In this document: positions 16,596 to 24,771 of the stretch, piece by piece
How the letters are laid out: each line of letters begins with the position of its first letter
How positions within the stretch are numbered: position 1 is the stretch's first letter
Source: Enterobacter soli ATCC BAA-2102
GTDB taxonomy: Bacteria > Pseudomonadota > Gammaproteobacteria > Enterobacterales > Enterobacteriaceae
DNA: 52,123 nucleotides
Reading direction: 5' to 3'
Assembly (NCBI RefSeq): GCF_001654845.1
Contig: NZ_LXES01000028.1
Span: forward strand, 1-52,123
Notes under the pieces: generated by a model
Told to the model about the DNA's origin: nothing
Database searches by the model: none
Seen by the model: the letters and a program-made list of their open reading frames with translations, nothing else
Translations under genes and position numbers: made by a program

Positions 16596-19079
16596 ATGAA
16601 AAAAACAATACGGATATTTCGCCGCTCAACGCTTAGCCTGTTGATTCTGGGGCTGATGATGCCGGTGACGAAAAGCCGGGCCGATGATGAGATCCAGTTT
16701 AATACCGACGTGCTGGATACTCAGGATAAAAATAATATCGACCTCAGCCATTTCTCGCGTCGTGGTTACGTCATGCCAGGCGACTACACCTTCACCATTA
16801 TGGTGAATAAAGACATTTTGCGTGAAGAGCAAATCATGGTGTACGCCGAAGGGGAAAACGGTAAAGAGAGCCTGATTTGTCTGACGCCGGACCAACTTTC
16901 CCGCTTCAATCTGAAAACCAGCGTGATGGATGATTTGCGCTGGCTGCGCGATGGCCAGTGCCTTGACAAATCCAGTCTTGAAGGACTGGACATGCGCGTC
17001 GACCTGGCAAAGGACACGCTCTATCTGGCGATCCCGCAGGCGTGGCTAGAGTACACCGCGCCAAACTGGGATCCGCCTTCGCGCTGGGATGACGGTATTC
17101 CTGGGGTGATTGCCGACTACAACCTCAATATGCAGGCGCAGCAAAATCAGACCGGTTCTGACACCCAGAGTATCAGCGGAACCGGTGTGTTTGGCGCCAA
17201 CCTGGGGCCGTGGCGTGCCCGTGCCGACTGGCAGACTAACTGGAACAAGCGTGATGGTAATACCGACAAGGATTTCTCCTTTAGCCGTTACTATCTCTAT
17301 CGCGCCATTCCTTCGCTGAAGGCGAAGCTGACGGTGGGGGAGGATTACCTCAGCTCCGACATCTTCGATACCTTCCGCTTTAGCGGTGTGAGTTTGAATT
17401 CGGATCTCAGTATGTTACCGCCGAGTCTGCGCGGCTATGCACCCGAAGTGACAGGGATCTCCCGCTCCGGCGGCAAGGTCACTATCAGCCAACAAGGGCG
17501 CGTGCTGTATGAAACGCAGGTTGCAGCGGGGCCGTTTCGTATTCAGGAGCTGAATGATGCCGTCTCCGGCACCCTGGATGTGCGCGTTGAAGAGCTGGAC
17601 GGGAGCGTACAGGTCTTTCAGGTGACAACGGCGTCCGTTCCCTATCTGACCCGCCCTGGCGCCGTGCGCTACAAGCTGGCGGCAGGTAAACCCTCTGAAT
17701 GGGGTCACAGCATGACCGGGCCAGTGTTCACCTCCGGTGAAGCCTCCTGGGGCGTGGCGAATGGCTGGACACTGTACGGCGGCTCGGTACTTGGCGGTGA
17801 CTATAACGCCCTGTCGGCGGGTATCGGACGCGATCTCTTCATTCTGGGGGCGCTGGCCTTCGATGTCACCCAGTCACGGGCTTCACTGCCGTCTGAAGGG
17901 ACGTTGTCCGGTACCTCTTACCGCGTGAGTTACTCCAAAACCTTCGACGAGTACGACAGCCAGGTGACTTTTGCCGGATATCGTTTCTCCGAGCGCGACT
18001 TTATGAGCATGTCGGAGTACCTCGATACCCGCTATGGCAGCGGCACATCCCACAGCCCGAAAGAGAAATACACGGTGTCGTTTAATAAACGCTTTCGTGA
18101 TTTAGGGCTGAGTACCTATCTCAACTACAGCCACCAGACCTACTGGAACAGTGCAGACAACGACCGCTTAAGCCTGTCGCTTTCGCGCTATATCGATATC
18201 GGCCCGTTTAAGAACATGAGCGTCTCGCTCACGGCCTATCGCAGCGAGTACTACTCCCTGAAAGACGACGGGGCTTACATCTCACTGTCATTACCGATTG
18301 GCAACGGCACCTCGCTCAGCTATGGCGCCACCATTAACCGCACCGATAACACCCATCGCGTGAGCTATTACGGCCGGGTAGATGAACACAACAGCTTCCA
18401 GTTCAGTAGCGGGCTTTCCCGCAGCGGCCCAACGGCATACGGCTATTACACCTGGCAGGGCGATAGCTCTCAGGTTCAGGCCAATGCCAGCTACCAGTCC
18501 GGCAGCTACAGCGCACTGGGCATGAATCTGACCGGTGGCCTGACCATGACCACCGAAGGGGGCGCGGCGCATCGCTCTAACGCCCGTGGCGGCAGCCGCG
18601 TGCTGGTGGATACCGCAGGCGTGAGCGGTGTGCCAATCAAGGGATTTGGGGCATCGGTGAAGACCAACCACTTTGGCAAGGCCGTGATTGCTGATGTGAA
18701 CAGCTACTACCGCAACCCAATCCGTATTGATGTGGACAAGCTGAATGACAACGCCGACGTCACACGATCGGTTTCCCAGGCCACGCTCACCGAAGGCGCG
18801 ATTGGCTATCGCCAGTTCGACGTGATTGCCGGAGGGAAGGCGATGGCCTTTATTCGCAAAGCCGACGGCACGTTCCCGCCGTTTGGGGCCTCCGTTGTAA
18901 ACGATAAAAACCAGGAAACCGGTGTGGTGAACGACGAGGGAAGTGTCTGGCTAAGTGGGATTCAGCCGTACGGAAAAATGACCGTGAAATGGGATGGAAA
19001 AGCCCGTTGCGTGGTGCATCTGCCCGCCGTACTGCCGGATGTGCTGGAGAACCTGCTTTTAACCTGTGCGCCGGAATAA
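16596..19079 (+). CDS. Fimbrial outer-membrane usher
   Basis: An 827-residue precursor with a signal peptide ending near KSRA. The N-terminal periplasmic domain begins IQFNTDVLD and includes YVMPGDYTFTIMVN. The 24-strand beta barrel with its plug domain occupies roughly residues 150-670. The C-terminal domains follow, including GASVVNDKNQETGVVNDEGSVW and a closing Cys in LLLTCAPE. Ushers receive chaperone-subunit complexes, order them and export the growing fibre. The length is typical. Its ATG is 1 nt after the preceding stop, so translation is coupled. It is the third gene, as in pap and mrp clusters. Confidence 0.95.
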   Translation: MKKTIRIFRRSTLSLLILGLMMPVTKSRADDEIQFNTDVLDTQDKNNIDLSHFSRRGYVMPGDYTFTIMVNKDILREEQIMVYAEGENGKESLICLTPDQLSRFNLKTSVMDDLRWLRDGQCLDKSSLEGLDMRVDLAKDTLYLAIPQAWLEYTAPNWDPPSRWDDGIPGVIADYNLNMQAQQNQTGSDTQSISGTGVFGANLGPWRARADWQTNWNKRDGNTDKDFSFSRYYLYRAIPSLKAKLTVGEDYLSSDIFDTFRFSGVSLNSDLSMLPPSLRGYAPEVTGISRSGGKVTISQQGRVLYETQVAAGPFRIQELNDAVSGTLDVRVEELDGSVQVFQVTTASVPYLTRPGAVRYKLAAGKPSEWGHSMTGPVFTSGEASWGVANGWTLYGGSVLGGDYNALSAGIGRDLFILGALAFDVTQSRASLPSEGTLSGTSYRVSYSKTFDEYDSQVTFAGYRFSERDFMSMSEYLDTRYGSGTSHSPKEKYTVSFNKRFRDLGLSTYLNYSHQTYWNSADNDRLSLSLSRYIDIGPFKNMSVSLTAYRSEYYSLKDDGAYISLSLPIGNGTSLSYGATINRTDNTHRVSYYGRVDEHNSFQFSSGLSRSGPTAYGYYTWQGDSSQVQANASYQSGSYSALGMNLTGGLTMTTEGGAAHRSNARGGSRVLVDTAGVSGVPIKGFGASVKTNHFGKAVIADVNSYYRNPIRIDVDKLNDNADVTRSVSQATLTEGAIGYRQFDVIAGGKAMAFIRKADGTFPPFGASVVNDKNQETGVVNDEGSVWLSGIQPYGKMTVKWDGKARCVVHLPAVLPDVLENLLLTCAPE

Positions 19080-19109
19080 CCGGCCTGAATACGAGAAGAG
19101 TTAATCAAG

Positions 19110-19856
19110 ATGACAATTGTGCGAATTTCCGCCCTGACGGGCATGGCTCTGATGTTTTCCGGTGTGGCAACGGCTGCGGTATCGCTGGACAGAACCCGGG
19201 TGATTTTTGACGGGGACGCGAAGTCCGTCAGCCTGCGACTGACCAACGAAAACAAAACGCTGCCGTATCTGGCGCAGGGATGGGTGGAAGATCCGCAGGG
19301 CAAGAAGATAACCGATCCGCTGGTGCTGTTACCGCCGGTTCAGCGCATTGAGCCTGGCGAGCAGAGCCAGATTAAAGTCCAGTCCACGGCCGGGATCCAG
19401 CGTTTACCGCAGGACAGGGAGTCGCTGTTCTACTTTAACCTGCGCGAGATCCCGCCCAAAAGCAGCAAGCCCAATACCCTGCAACTGGCGCTCCAGACCC
19501 GGATCAAGCTGTTCTATCGCCCGGCAGCCATTGAAGTAAAACATGTCGATTACGCTACGCCGTTCCAGGAACAGCTGACCCTGACGCGTGAAGGTGACAA
19601 GTATCGCGTGAACAACCCGACGCCGTATTACATCTCTCTGGTTAATGCTTCTTCGGCACTCACCGGTAAAGCGGCGGCAGGCTTCAAACCGATCATGGTG
19701 GAGCCAAGGGGCCAACTGGTGCTGGCTGCGTCGGCTTCTGCTCTGGGAGGCGCGCCGGTACTGACTTACGTTAACGACTTTGGTGGGCGGGCAAAGCTGG
19801 TGTTTAGCTGTGGCGGCAGCGAGTGCAAAGCCGTACCGCAGGAAAAGAAAAAATAA
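19110..19856 (+). CDS. Periplasmic fimbrial chaperone (PapD-like)
   Basis: A 248-residue precursor; the signal peptide ends at about VATAA. Two immunoglobulin-like domains are visible. The conserved Arg in SLDRTRVIFDGD and Lys in LQTRIKLFYRP match the invariant pair that anchors a subunit C-terminus in PapD. FYFNLREIPP is the G1 strand region and NNPTPYYISL the classic domain-2 motif. Two Cys near the C-terminus (SCGGSEC) could form the extra disulfide seen in some PapD-like chaperones, and the tail is Lys-rich. It folds subunits by donor-strand complementation and hands them to the usher encoded just upstream. Confidence 0.94.
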   Translation: MTIVRISALTGMALMFSGVATAAVSLDRTRVIFDGDAKSVSLRLTNENKTLPYLAQGWVEDPQGKKITDPLVLLPPVQRIEPGEQSQIKVQSTAGIQRLPQDRESLFYFNLREIPPKSSKPNTLQLALQTRIKLFYRPAAIEVKHVDYATPFQEQLTLTREGDKYRVNNPTPYYISLVNASSALTGKAAAGFKPIMVEPRGQLVLAASASALGGAPVLTYVNDFGGRAKLVFSCGGSECKAVPQEKKK

Positions 19857-19869
19857 CCAGGAGAGTGAA

Positions 19870-20451
19870 ATGAATATCGCGTGCTGGAGAAAAAGTGGAT
19901 GGCTCGCGCTGTTGCTGATGGCAGGGCAGCTTAACGCGGCAGATGAACGGGTGGATGGCAATGATGGCTTGTTGCATGTGCACGGTGCGTTGACGGAAAG
20001 CGCCTGCCGTCTGGCAATGGACTCCGCATGGCAGGAGGTGGACATGGGCTCCACGGCAACGGGAACGCTGAAAAAGCCAGGCGATCAGGGAACGCCGGTA
20101 CGGATTGAGATCCGCCTTGAAGACTGCCTCCCGTCACCCACCTCAGTACGGGATGCCTGGAGTGGAGATTTACTCTGGAGCCGGGATCAACCCTCGGTCA
20201 CGGTCAGTTTTGTTGCACCAGGCGAGCTGTTAAACCCGGGGCTTGTTCGCGTGACGGGTGCCAGTGGGCTGGCGCTGCGCCTGACCGACAGGCTGCATCG
20301 TTCTGTGCGTCTGAACGGGGAAGGACATCCGCTGCTGCTGGAGCCAGGGAATAACGTGCTCTTTTATTACATTGCGCCGGAACGCACACCTGCGCCGCTG
20401 GTGGCGGGGGCGTGGCAGGCGCTTATTCACTTCAGGCTGAATTATGACTAG
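19870..20451 (+). CDS. Minor fimbrial subunit (MrpE-like position)
   Basis: A 193-residue precursor. The ATG at 19870 has CAGGAGAG just upstream, so an in-frame start 90 nt earlier, inside the chaperone gene, is discarded. The signal peptide is MNIACWRKSGWLALLLMAGQLNA. The mature protein has LLHVHGALTESACRL, a second Cys in LEDCLPS, and ends HFRLNYD, the chaperone-recognition strand. It is probably an adaptor subunit near the tip. It overlaps the next gene by 8 nt. Confidence 0.85.
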   Translation: MNIACWRKSGWLALLLMAGQLNAADERVDGNDGLLHVHGALTESACRLAMDSAWQEVDMGSTATGTLKKPGDQGTPVRIEIRLEDCLPSPTSVRDAWSGDLLWSRDQPSVTVSFVAPGELLNPGLVRVTGASGLALRLTDRLHRSVRLNGEGHPLLLEPGNNVLFYYIAPERTPAPLVAGAWQALIHFRLNYD

Positions 20452-20920
20452 TTCACGTTTTTTCCTGTTTATCGCCCTGATATTGCTGACGCCTGTTTCC
20501 TGGTCTGCCCTGACGGTGAATGTCACCGGCGTGGTGGTGGAAGGTGTGTGTGAAATTAACAACGGTGAAACCATTTATGTGGATTTTGGCAGCAACCTAC
20601 AGTCGCGCCTGATCAACGGCGAAAACTTTATGAAAACCATCGACTATTCGCTGGTCTGTGAAGATCTGACCTCCAATGACCTGGAGATGGAATTTGAAGG
20701 TACGGCGACCTCGTTTAGCGATGACTATCTGGCCACCGACCGCGAGGGGCTGGGGATCAAGCTGTATATGAACGGGGAGTCTATGCCAATGAATACCTGG
20801 ATGCCCTTTACCTGGCCGGAAGTGCCGGTACTCCAGGCTGCGCCGATTAAAGATGATGCAGCTGAAGTGGAAACCGGCGTGTTTAGCGCCTCTGCGACAC
20901 TTAAGATCCAGTATCAATAA
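20444..20920 (+). CDS. Minor fimbrial subunit (MrpF/G-like)
   Basis: A 158-residue precursor with a signal peptide ending PVSWSA. The mature portion starts LTVNVTGVVVEGVCEINNGE, with the first Cys; the second is in SLVCEDL. It ends ASATLKIQYQ, a pilin-type C-terminal strand. The stretch SNDLEMEFEGTATSFSDDYL is acidic. It is likely an adaptor linking the shaft to the tip adhesin encoded 12 nt downstream. In the Proteus mrp operon three small subunits occupy this place; here only two do. Confidence 0.85.
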   Translation: MTSSRFFLFIALILLTPVSWSALTVNVTGVVVEGVCEINNGETIYVDFGSNLQSRLINGENFMKTIDYSLVCEDLTSNDLEMEFEGTATSFSDDYLATDREGLGIKLYMNGESMPMNTWMPFTWPEVPVLQAAPIKDDAAEVETGVFSASATLKIQYQ

Positions 20921-20932
20921 GGGAACAATGCA

Positions 20933-21799
20933 ATGAAAAAATGGCTCTGCGCTTTATTGCTGCTGGGCGGGGGGATGTTCAGCCAAACCTCTGCGGCGTC
21001 AATCTGGAGCTGGATTGACACGCTTGAAACATGCTCTGCCTCAGCAACCTATTGTTATGAATATAATTTCACCATTGCAGATTGGGATGAAGAGGACTCT
21101 ACACCCAATCCCTGTTATGGGCTAACAGCCTGCACAATATTCATCGGACACAGACATAACGCGGCAGGCACATCTGGGCCAAGAACGAACAGATCATGGG
21201 CAACGGGAACTTATTCCTTTCTGACAACAGCAGAAACAATGGGTGAACTGGCAAAATCGTTTAAGTCCATTTTCTCTCTGCCTTACTCCTCTTCCACACG
21301 CCACAGTGGAAGCACTGTGGCTACTGAAGAGTGTGTCGGGATTTTCTATGCTGCGGGGAAAAATTTAGGGACAAATACCTCGGAAGTGAGTAACAGCAGT
21401 TTCACCGGCTACCCGCTTATGCCTGGCAGTATCTGCGGTGCTGCCCCTGCGCCCAGCGGCAGCTGTGATTTTAATCAGGATGTTTTGAATCTGAATCATG
21501 GCACGCTAACCCGTCAGGAGCTGGAAGGCCATGAAGTGAGTGAAACGGTAAGTATTAACTGTACGACTTCGCAAACGCTGAAACTGTTTATCTACTCTGC
21601 GGATAACGTGCAGCTGCGTGACGATGGTAGCCTCTATTCGGAACTGTATATGAATGGCAACGTGCTCGGTACGGCCGGTTTCACTCTGGATGTTGCCGAG
21701 CAAGAAAATGTGACCGTGAAATCGGTTCTGCGCACTAACGGCAGCGTAGCAGCCGGTGAGTTTTCAGGCTCAACCGTGATACTGATTACAGTGGAGTGA
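20933..21799 (+). CDS. Two-domain fimbrial tip adhesin, MrpH-like, with candidate zinc site
   Basis: A 288-residue precursor; the signal peptide ends at about QTSAA (residue 22). The N-terminal receptor domain (about 23-172) is Cys-rich and contains His73-Arg74-His75 and His124. A Pro/Ala linker (APAPSGS) joins it to a pilin domain (about 178-288) that starts SCDF and ends STVILITVE. MrpH of Proteus mirabilis is a tip adhesin that binds zinc through an HxH pair and a third distant His, and the same spacing pattern is visible here. It is the last structural gene. Its TGA overlaps the ATG of the EAL gene by one base. Confidence 0.85.
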   Translation: MKKWLCALLLLGGGMFSQTSAASIWSWIDTLETCSASATYCYEYNFTIADWDEEDSTPNPCYGLTACTIFIGHRHNAAGTSGPRTNRSWATGTYSFLTTAETMGELAKSFKSIFSLPYSSSTRHSGSTVATEECVGIFYAAGKNLGTNTSEVSNSSFTGYPLMPGSICGAAPAPSGSCDFNQDVLNLNHGTLTRQELEGHEVSETVSINCTTSQTLKLFIYSADNVQLRDDGSLYSELYMNGNVLGTAGFTLDVAEQENVTVKSVLRTNGSVAAGEFSGSTVILITVE

Positions 21800-22575
21800 T
21801 GATGATGACAACGTCTGCCGTAAACAATATCGATCTCTATTGTTCCTTAATGATGGGCGAGATTGTTCCGTACTATCAGCCATTGATCGACATCCGAACC
21901 CAGTCGCTTTATGGGCTTGAAGTGCTGATGCGTTGGTCGCTTGCCGACGAAAACGCAACGCCTGTTACGCTAATCGAGGCATTTGAGGAGAGTGGGCTAC
22001 TACCGGAAATGATGCAGCACTTGTTGCGCCAGGTTGCACAGGATATCAATGAGCTGAATGCACTGCTGCCGACCGGGCTACATATCTCTTTCAATGTCAG
22101 CCCATCGCAGGTGGCGGCACCGGGATTTGTCTTCGACACCCTCTCGTTTCTGGCGATGTTGCCGCTGGAGAAATACCGGCTGGTGGTTGAAGTGACGGAA
22201 GAGCAGCCCCTGGCTAATACGCCGGAAGTCCGGGGGGCATTTCTTAAATTACAGCTGGCGGATGTCAGTATCTATTTTGATGACTTTGGTACGGGTTATG
22301 CCAACCTGAACTGTCTTGAGCAGTTCAACGTGGATGGAGTGAAGATCGACCGCTTATTTGTTGCGGGCCTTTCTTCTGATTCGCCGTCGGGTGCAATAGT
22401 CCCGGCGATAGCCAGCCTTGCAAAAGCCTATAAGCTGAATGTCATTGCGGAAGGTGTCGAAACAACCCAGCAGTCGCAGATCCTCTCTGATATCGGAATT
22501 ACTGTTCAACAGGGGCATCTGTTTTCCTGCGCATTGAGTAAAACCCAGTTGAGGGATTTTCTGGTGGTTGAATAA
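21799..22575 (+). CDS. EAL-domain cyclic-di-GMP phosphodiesterase coupled to the fimbrial operon
   Basis: A stand-alone EAL domain of about 258 residues with no membrane segment. Active-site elements are present: EVL at 41-43 followed by MRW, FNVSPSQ, VEVTEEQP, DDFGTGYANL, GVKIDRLF, EGVET and QQGHLF. All usual metal- and substrate-binding Glu, Asn, Asp, Lys and Gln residues appear in place, so hydrolysis of cyclic-di-GMP is likely. The adhesin stop and this start share TGATG, with GGAG upstream; three ATGs and one GTG are possible starts. The arrangement recalls MrkJ at the end of the Klebsiella type 3 fimbrial cluster. It probably lowers cyclic-di-GMP when fimbriae are made. Confidence 0.9.
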   Translation: MMMTTSAVNNIDLYCSLMMGEIVPYYQPLIDIRTQSLYGLEVLMRWSLADENATPVTLIEAFEESGLLPEMMQHLLRQVAQDINELNALLPTGLHISFNVSPSQVAAPGFVFDTLSFLAMLPLEKYRLVVEVTEEQPLANTPEVRGAFLKLQLADVSIYFDDFGTGYANLNCLEQFNVDGVKIDRLFVAGLSSDSPSGAIVPAIASLAKAYKLNVIAEGVETTQQSQILSDIGITVQQGHLFSCALSKTQLRDFLVVE

Positions 22576-22768
22576 ATTATTTCCTTTATAAACTTATGGG
22601 ATTTTCTGATTGCTGGAAAATAATTGTCTAATGCAGGCGGAAATGTTCTGGAGGTATATTGAACGGCTAAATTGATGTTTTGTCACTTTATCCCGATACG
22701 CTAAAATAGTTACTGGCATTAATGCCATTAAAAAAGTGTGGGTTAATATTGGAGTCGGTGACAGTGCT

Positions 22769-23506
22769 ATGTATTTTCTAATAAACAATAAAGTCTCTTT
22801 TAACGTTGCGGAAAGGACAGTGTCGGATGAGAGAACGCAACATGTGCTCTCAAATCCATCATGCAGGCTACTACTGATTTTGCTTGAGAATAATAACAGG
22901 TTGATGACACGCGAAGACCTGTTGCAAAAGGTATGGGGTGATTTTGGATTGACCCCGTCAAGTAACAGTCTGAACAATAATGTCAGCATATTGCGTAAGA
23001 TTTTAGCCGAATTTGACATTCATGATGCGCTAAAAACGGTACCGAAACAGGGCTTTGAACTTGCCCTTGATGACCTGCAATTTAATGAGAGGTCCAGGGA
23101 CTATATGGTAATGCAAGCGATTTCTCAACCAGATAAAGAAACGAATGTAAATAAGACAAGGTTGATTCGATGGGGTGGATTGTTGTTCACAATTATTGCT
23201 GCGGTAATCGCTTTATATCTCAATTTTTTTGATCAACATAATGATATGTCATTATATAAGCAGGTTGAGCAATGCAAGATTTATTACCATAACAATGTGA
23301 ACGTCAAACGGGTTGAAAACTATTTCTCTCATGGGCAGGGTCAGAAGTTGTTGGAGAAGTGTTCACGTCCTTCTTATATTTATTACGATGACAGTAAGGT
23401 ACATGAGAAAACCGATCTTCTGGAAATCTTTGTTGCACAATGCATGGTTAATAGTGAAGGGGATCCCGGTGAGTGTAAAAACTTCGTCACGACTAAAGTG
23501 GGGTAG
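22769..23506 (+). CDS. ToxR/CadC-like membrane-bound winged-helix regulator
   Basis: A 245-residue protein. The N-terminal OmpR/PhoB-type winged helix (about 5-105) contains SCRLLLILLENNNRLMTRED, then VWGDFGLTPSSNSLNNNVSILRKIL and TVPKQGFEL. One transmembrane helix at about 135-154 leads to a periplasmic tail of about 90 residues with three Cys. This is the ToxR layout, with DNA binding from the inner membrane. The start at 22769 has GGTGA nearby; a GTG at 22736 is an alternative. It overlaps the next gene by 38 nt, matching regulator/FidL-like pairs such as MarT-FidL and YqeI-YqeJ. The DNA is clearly more AT-rich than its surroundings. The probable target is the fimbrial operon. Confidence 0.82.
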   Translation: MYFLINNKVSFNVAERTVSDERTQHVLSNPSCRLLLILLENNNRLMTREDLLQKVWGDFGLTPSSNSLNNNVSILRKILAEFDIHDALKTVPKQGFELALDDLQFNERSRDYMVMQAISQPDKETNVNKTRLIRWGGLLFTIIAAVIALYLNFFDQHNDMSLYKQVEQCKIYYHNNVNVKRVENYFSHGQGQKLLEKCSRPSYIYYDDSKVHEKTDLLEIFVAQCMVNSEGDPGECKNFVTTKVG

Positions 23507-23954
23507 CCTTGTCGTGCTCCTGGGTCTTCTGTTCATCAGTGCATTGCTCTACGTACCTAAAAACACCAGTGTGGTGGATTGCACATCGGATTTGAATCTT
23601 GAGCTCGGAAAGGATGATGAAAAGATCGTAGCCAGAATCCATCTTGTTGTTCACTTTGTACCCAATGAACTTAGCTATATTACCGAATATGGCGTAGTCA
23701 CTTACAACAACCAACGCTATATCGTTGACCGTTACGCCAGGCTGCGCTACTCCGACGATAATCGCCACTCCTTTATTGAATTTAAACGCGAGGGGATTGA
23801 TAAAAACAGTGCCGAAACATTACCTGATGCTCTGTCAGAAAAACTCACCTCAGCGCAAAAAGTCTTTCTATTCAAAGTCAGGAAATTGCGTGATGGGATC
23901 TGGAGTATCAGTGATTTACGCCGCACGGTATTAATTTGCGCTAAGACAGATTAA
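23469..23954 (+). CDS. FidL-like inner-membrane protein, partner of the ToxR-like regulator
   Basis: A 161-residue protein starting at GTG (23469-23471) with AGGGG placed 6-10 nt before. An earlier in-frame ATG lies deep inside the regulator gene and has no support. One membrane anchor at about 12-30 (SLVVLLGLLFISALLYV) precedes a periplasmic domain with VDCTSDLNLEL and ITEYGVVTYNNQRYIVDRY. The size, topology and position after a ToxR-like gene match FidL-like proteins (Salmonella FidL, E. coli YqeJ), assigned from memory of the pattern. By analogy with ToxS it may stabilise or modulate the regulator in the periplasm. Confidence 0.7.
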   Translation: MSVKTSSRLKWGSLVVLLGLLFISALLYVPKNTSVVDCTSDLNLELGKDDEKIVARIHLVVHFVPNELSYITEYGVVTYNNQRYIVDRYARLRYSDDNRHSFIEFKREGIDKNSAETLPDALSEKLTSAQKVFLFKVRKLRDGIWSISDLRRTVLICAKTD

Positions 23955-23982
23955 TTTTTTCAGTATTAAATACATTATTCCA

Positions 23983-24001
23983 CCCCTTAATTAATAAGGG
24001 G
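23983..24001 (+). terminator. Hairpin between the FidL-like and LuxR-type genes
   Basis: CCCCTTA pairs with TAAGGGG around ATTAA, 28 nt after the FidL-like stop. A pyrimidine-rich stretch ending in TTTTTT follows about 15 nt later, so it is not a textbook terminator. Confidence 0.4.
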
Positions 24002-24043
24002 TTGGGCTCCCTTTCCTTTTTTATTGAAGGCTGGTTTTCGTTA

Positions 24044-24634
24044 ATGTCCCTTATTGTTCTGATTACCCATGATAACTATCTGTTTCAGGGGTTGCAGTAT
24101 TATATTTCTTTAAAACATATCCGCGACCTGAAACAGACAGGTGAGCATCATCAGGAATGTATTATCCTGATTGACAGCAGAACGCCACTAAATATTCTGG
24201 AACGCCAATGGCGTGCAATCTCCCGCCGCTTTGAGCGAACGCGGGCGGTGGTCCTCTGTATGAATGAACCGGCCTCCCCACCTGTTGATGCGAACTCGAA
24301 AGATCATACTATCGACATGAGCGCCGTTGTCGGGCGTTTGATCCCCACGATTTACCATAAGGCTGAAATTGTGATGCCGGATAAGTGGCGTCAGTCCGTA
24401 CGAATAGAAATGAATGAACAGGAAATGGCATTGATTAATGCCTTTCTGAGCGGAATGCAAATAGAGGATATTGCTGACATGTTTTATTGCTCGCAAAAAC
24501 AGGTTTATAAACTCAGAGATAAGGTCTGCCAGCGGATGAAAATGAAACACTTTTATACTGCCTGCATTTATATTTTTCGTCACGGGTTACTGAACCAAAA
24601 CTACACGCTGCCGGAAACCTGGTTACGTGCTTAA
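24044..24634 (+). CDS. LuxR-type (FixJ/NarL C-terminal) transcriptional regulator
   Basis: A 196-residue protein. The C-terminal helix-turn-helix (about 122-182) includes MNEQEMALINAFLSGMQI, EDIADMFYCSQKQVYKLRDK and a closing MKMKHFYTACIYI, the usual LuxR four-helix plan. The N-terminal part looks like a degenerate receiver, with LIVLITHDN at the start and CIILIDSR around Asp44. The ATG at 24044 is preferred over a TTG 42 nt upstream. Size, domain and location resemble the LuxR-type regulators next to enterobacterial fimbrial operons, such as MrkI. It probably controls the fimbrial genes. Codon use is AT-rich, as in the two preceding genes. Confidence 0.82.
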   Translation: MSLIVLITHDNYLFQGLQYYISLKHIRDLKQTGEHHQECIILIDSRTPLNILERQWRAISRRFERTRAVVLCMNEPASPPVDANSKDHTIDMSAVVGRLIPTIYHKAEIVMPDKWRQSVRIEMNEQEMALINAFLSGMQIEDIADMFYCSQKQVYKLRDKVCQRMKMKHFYTACIYIFRHGLLNQNYTLPETWLRA

Positions 24635-24771
24635 TGGCATTCATGGTTTTTAACTTTGCTTTGCACTTTTTTATCTAAAAACAATTTGGTATTAGCGATA
24701 CCTTTTTATTCCTTTATCAAAAATCGGCTGCCGGAAATACTGCCTCCATAACGACAAGGGGAGCAGACAGT

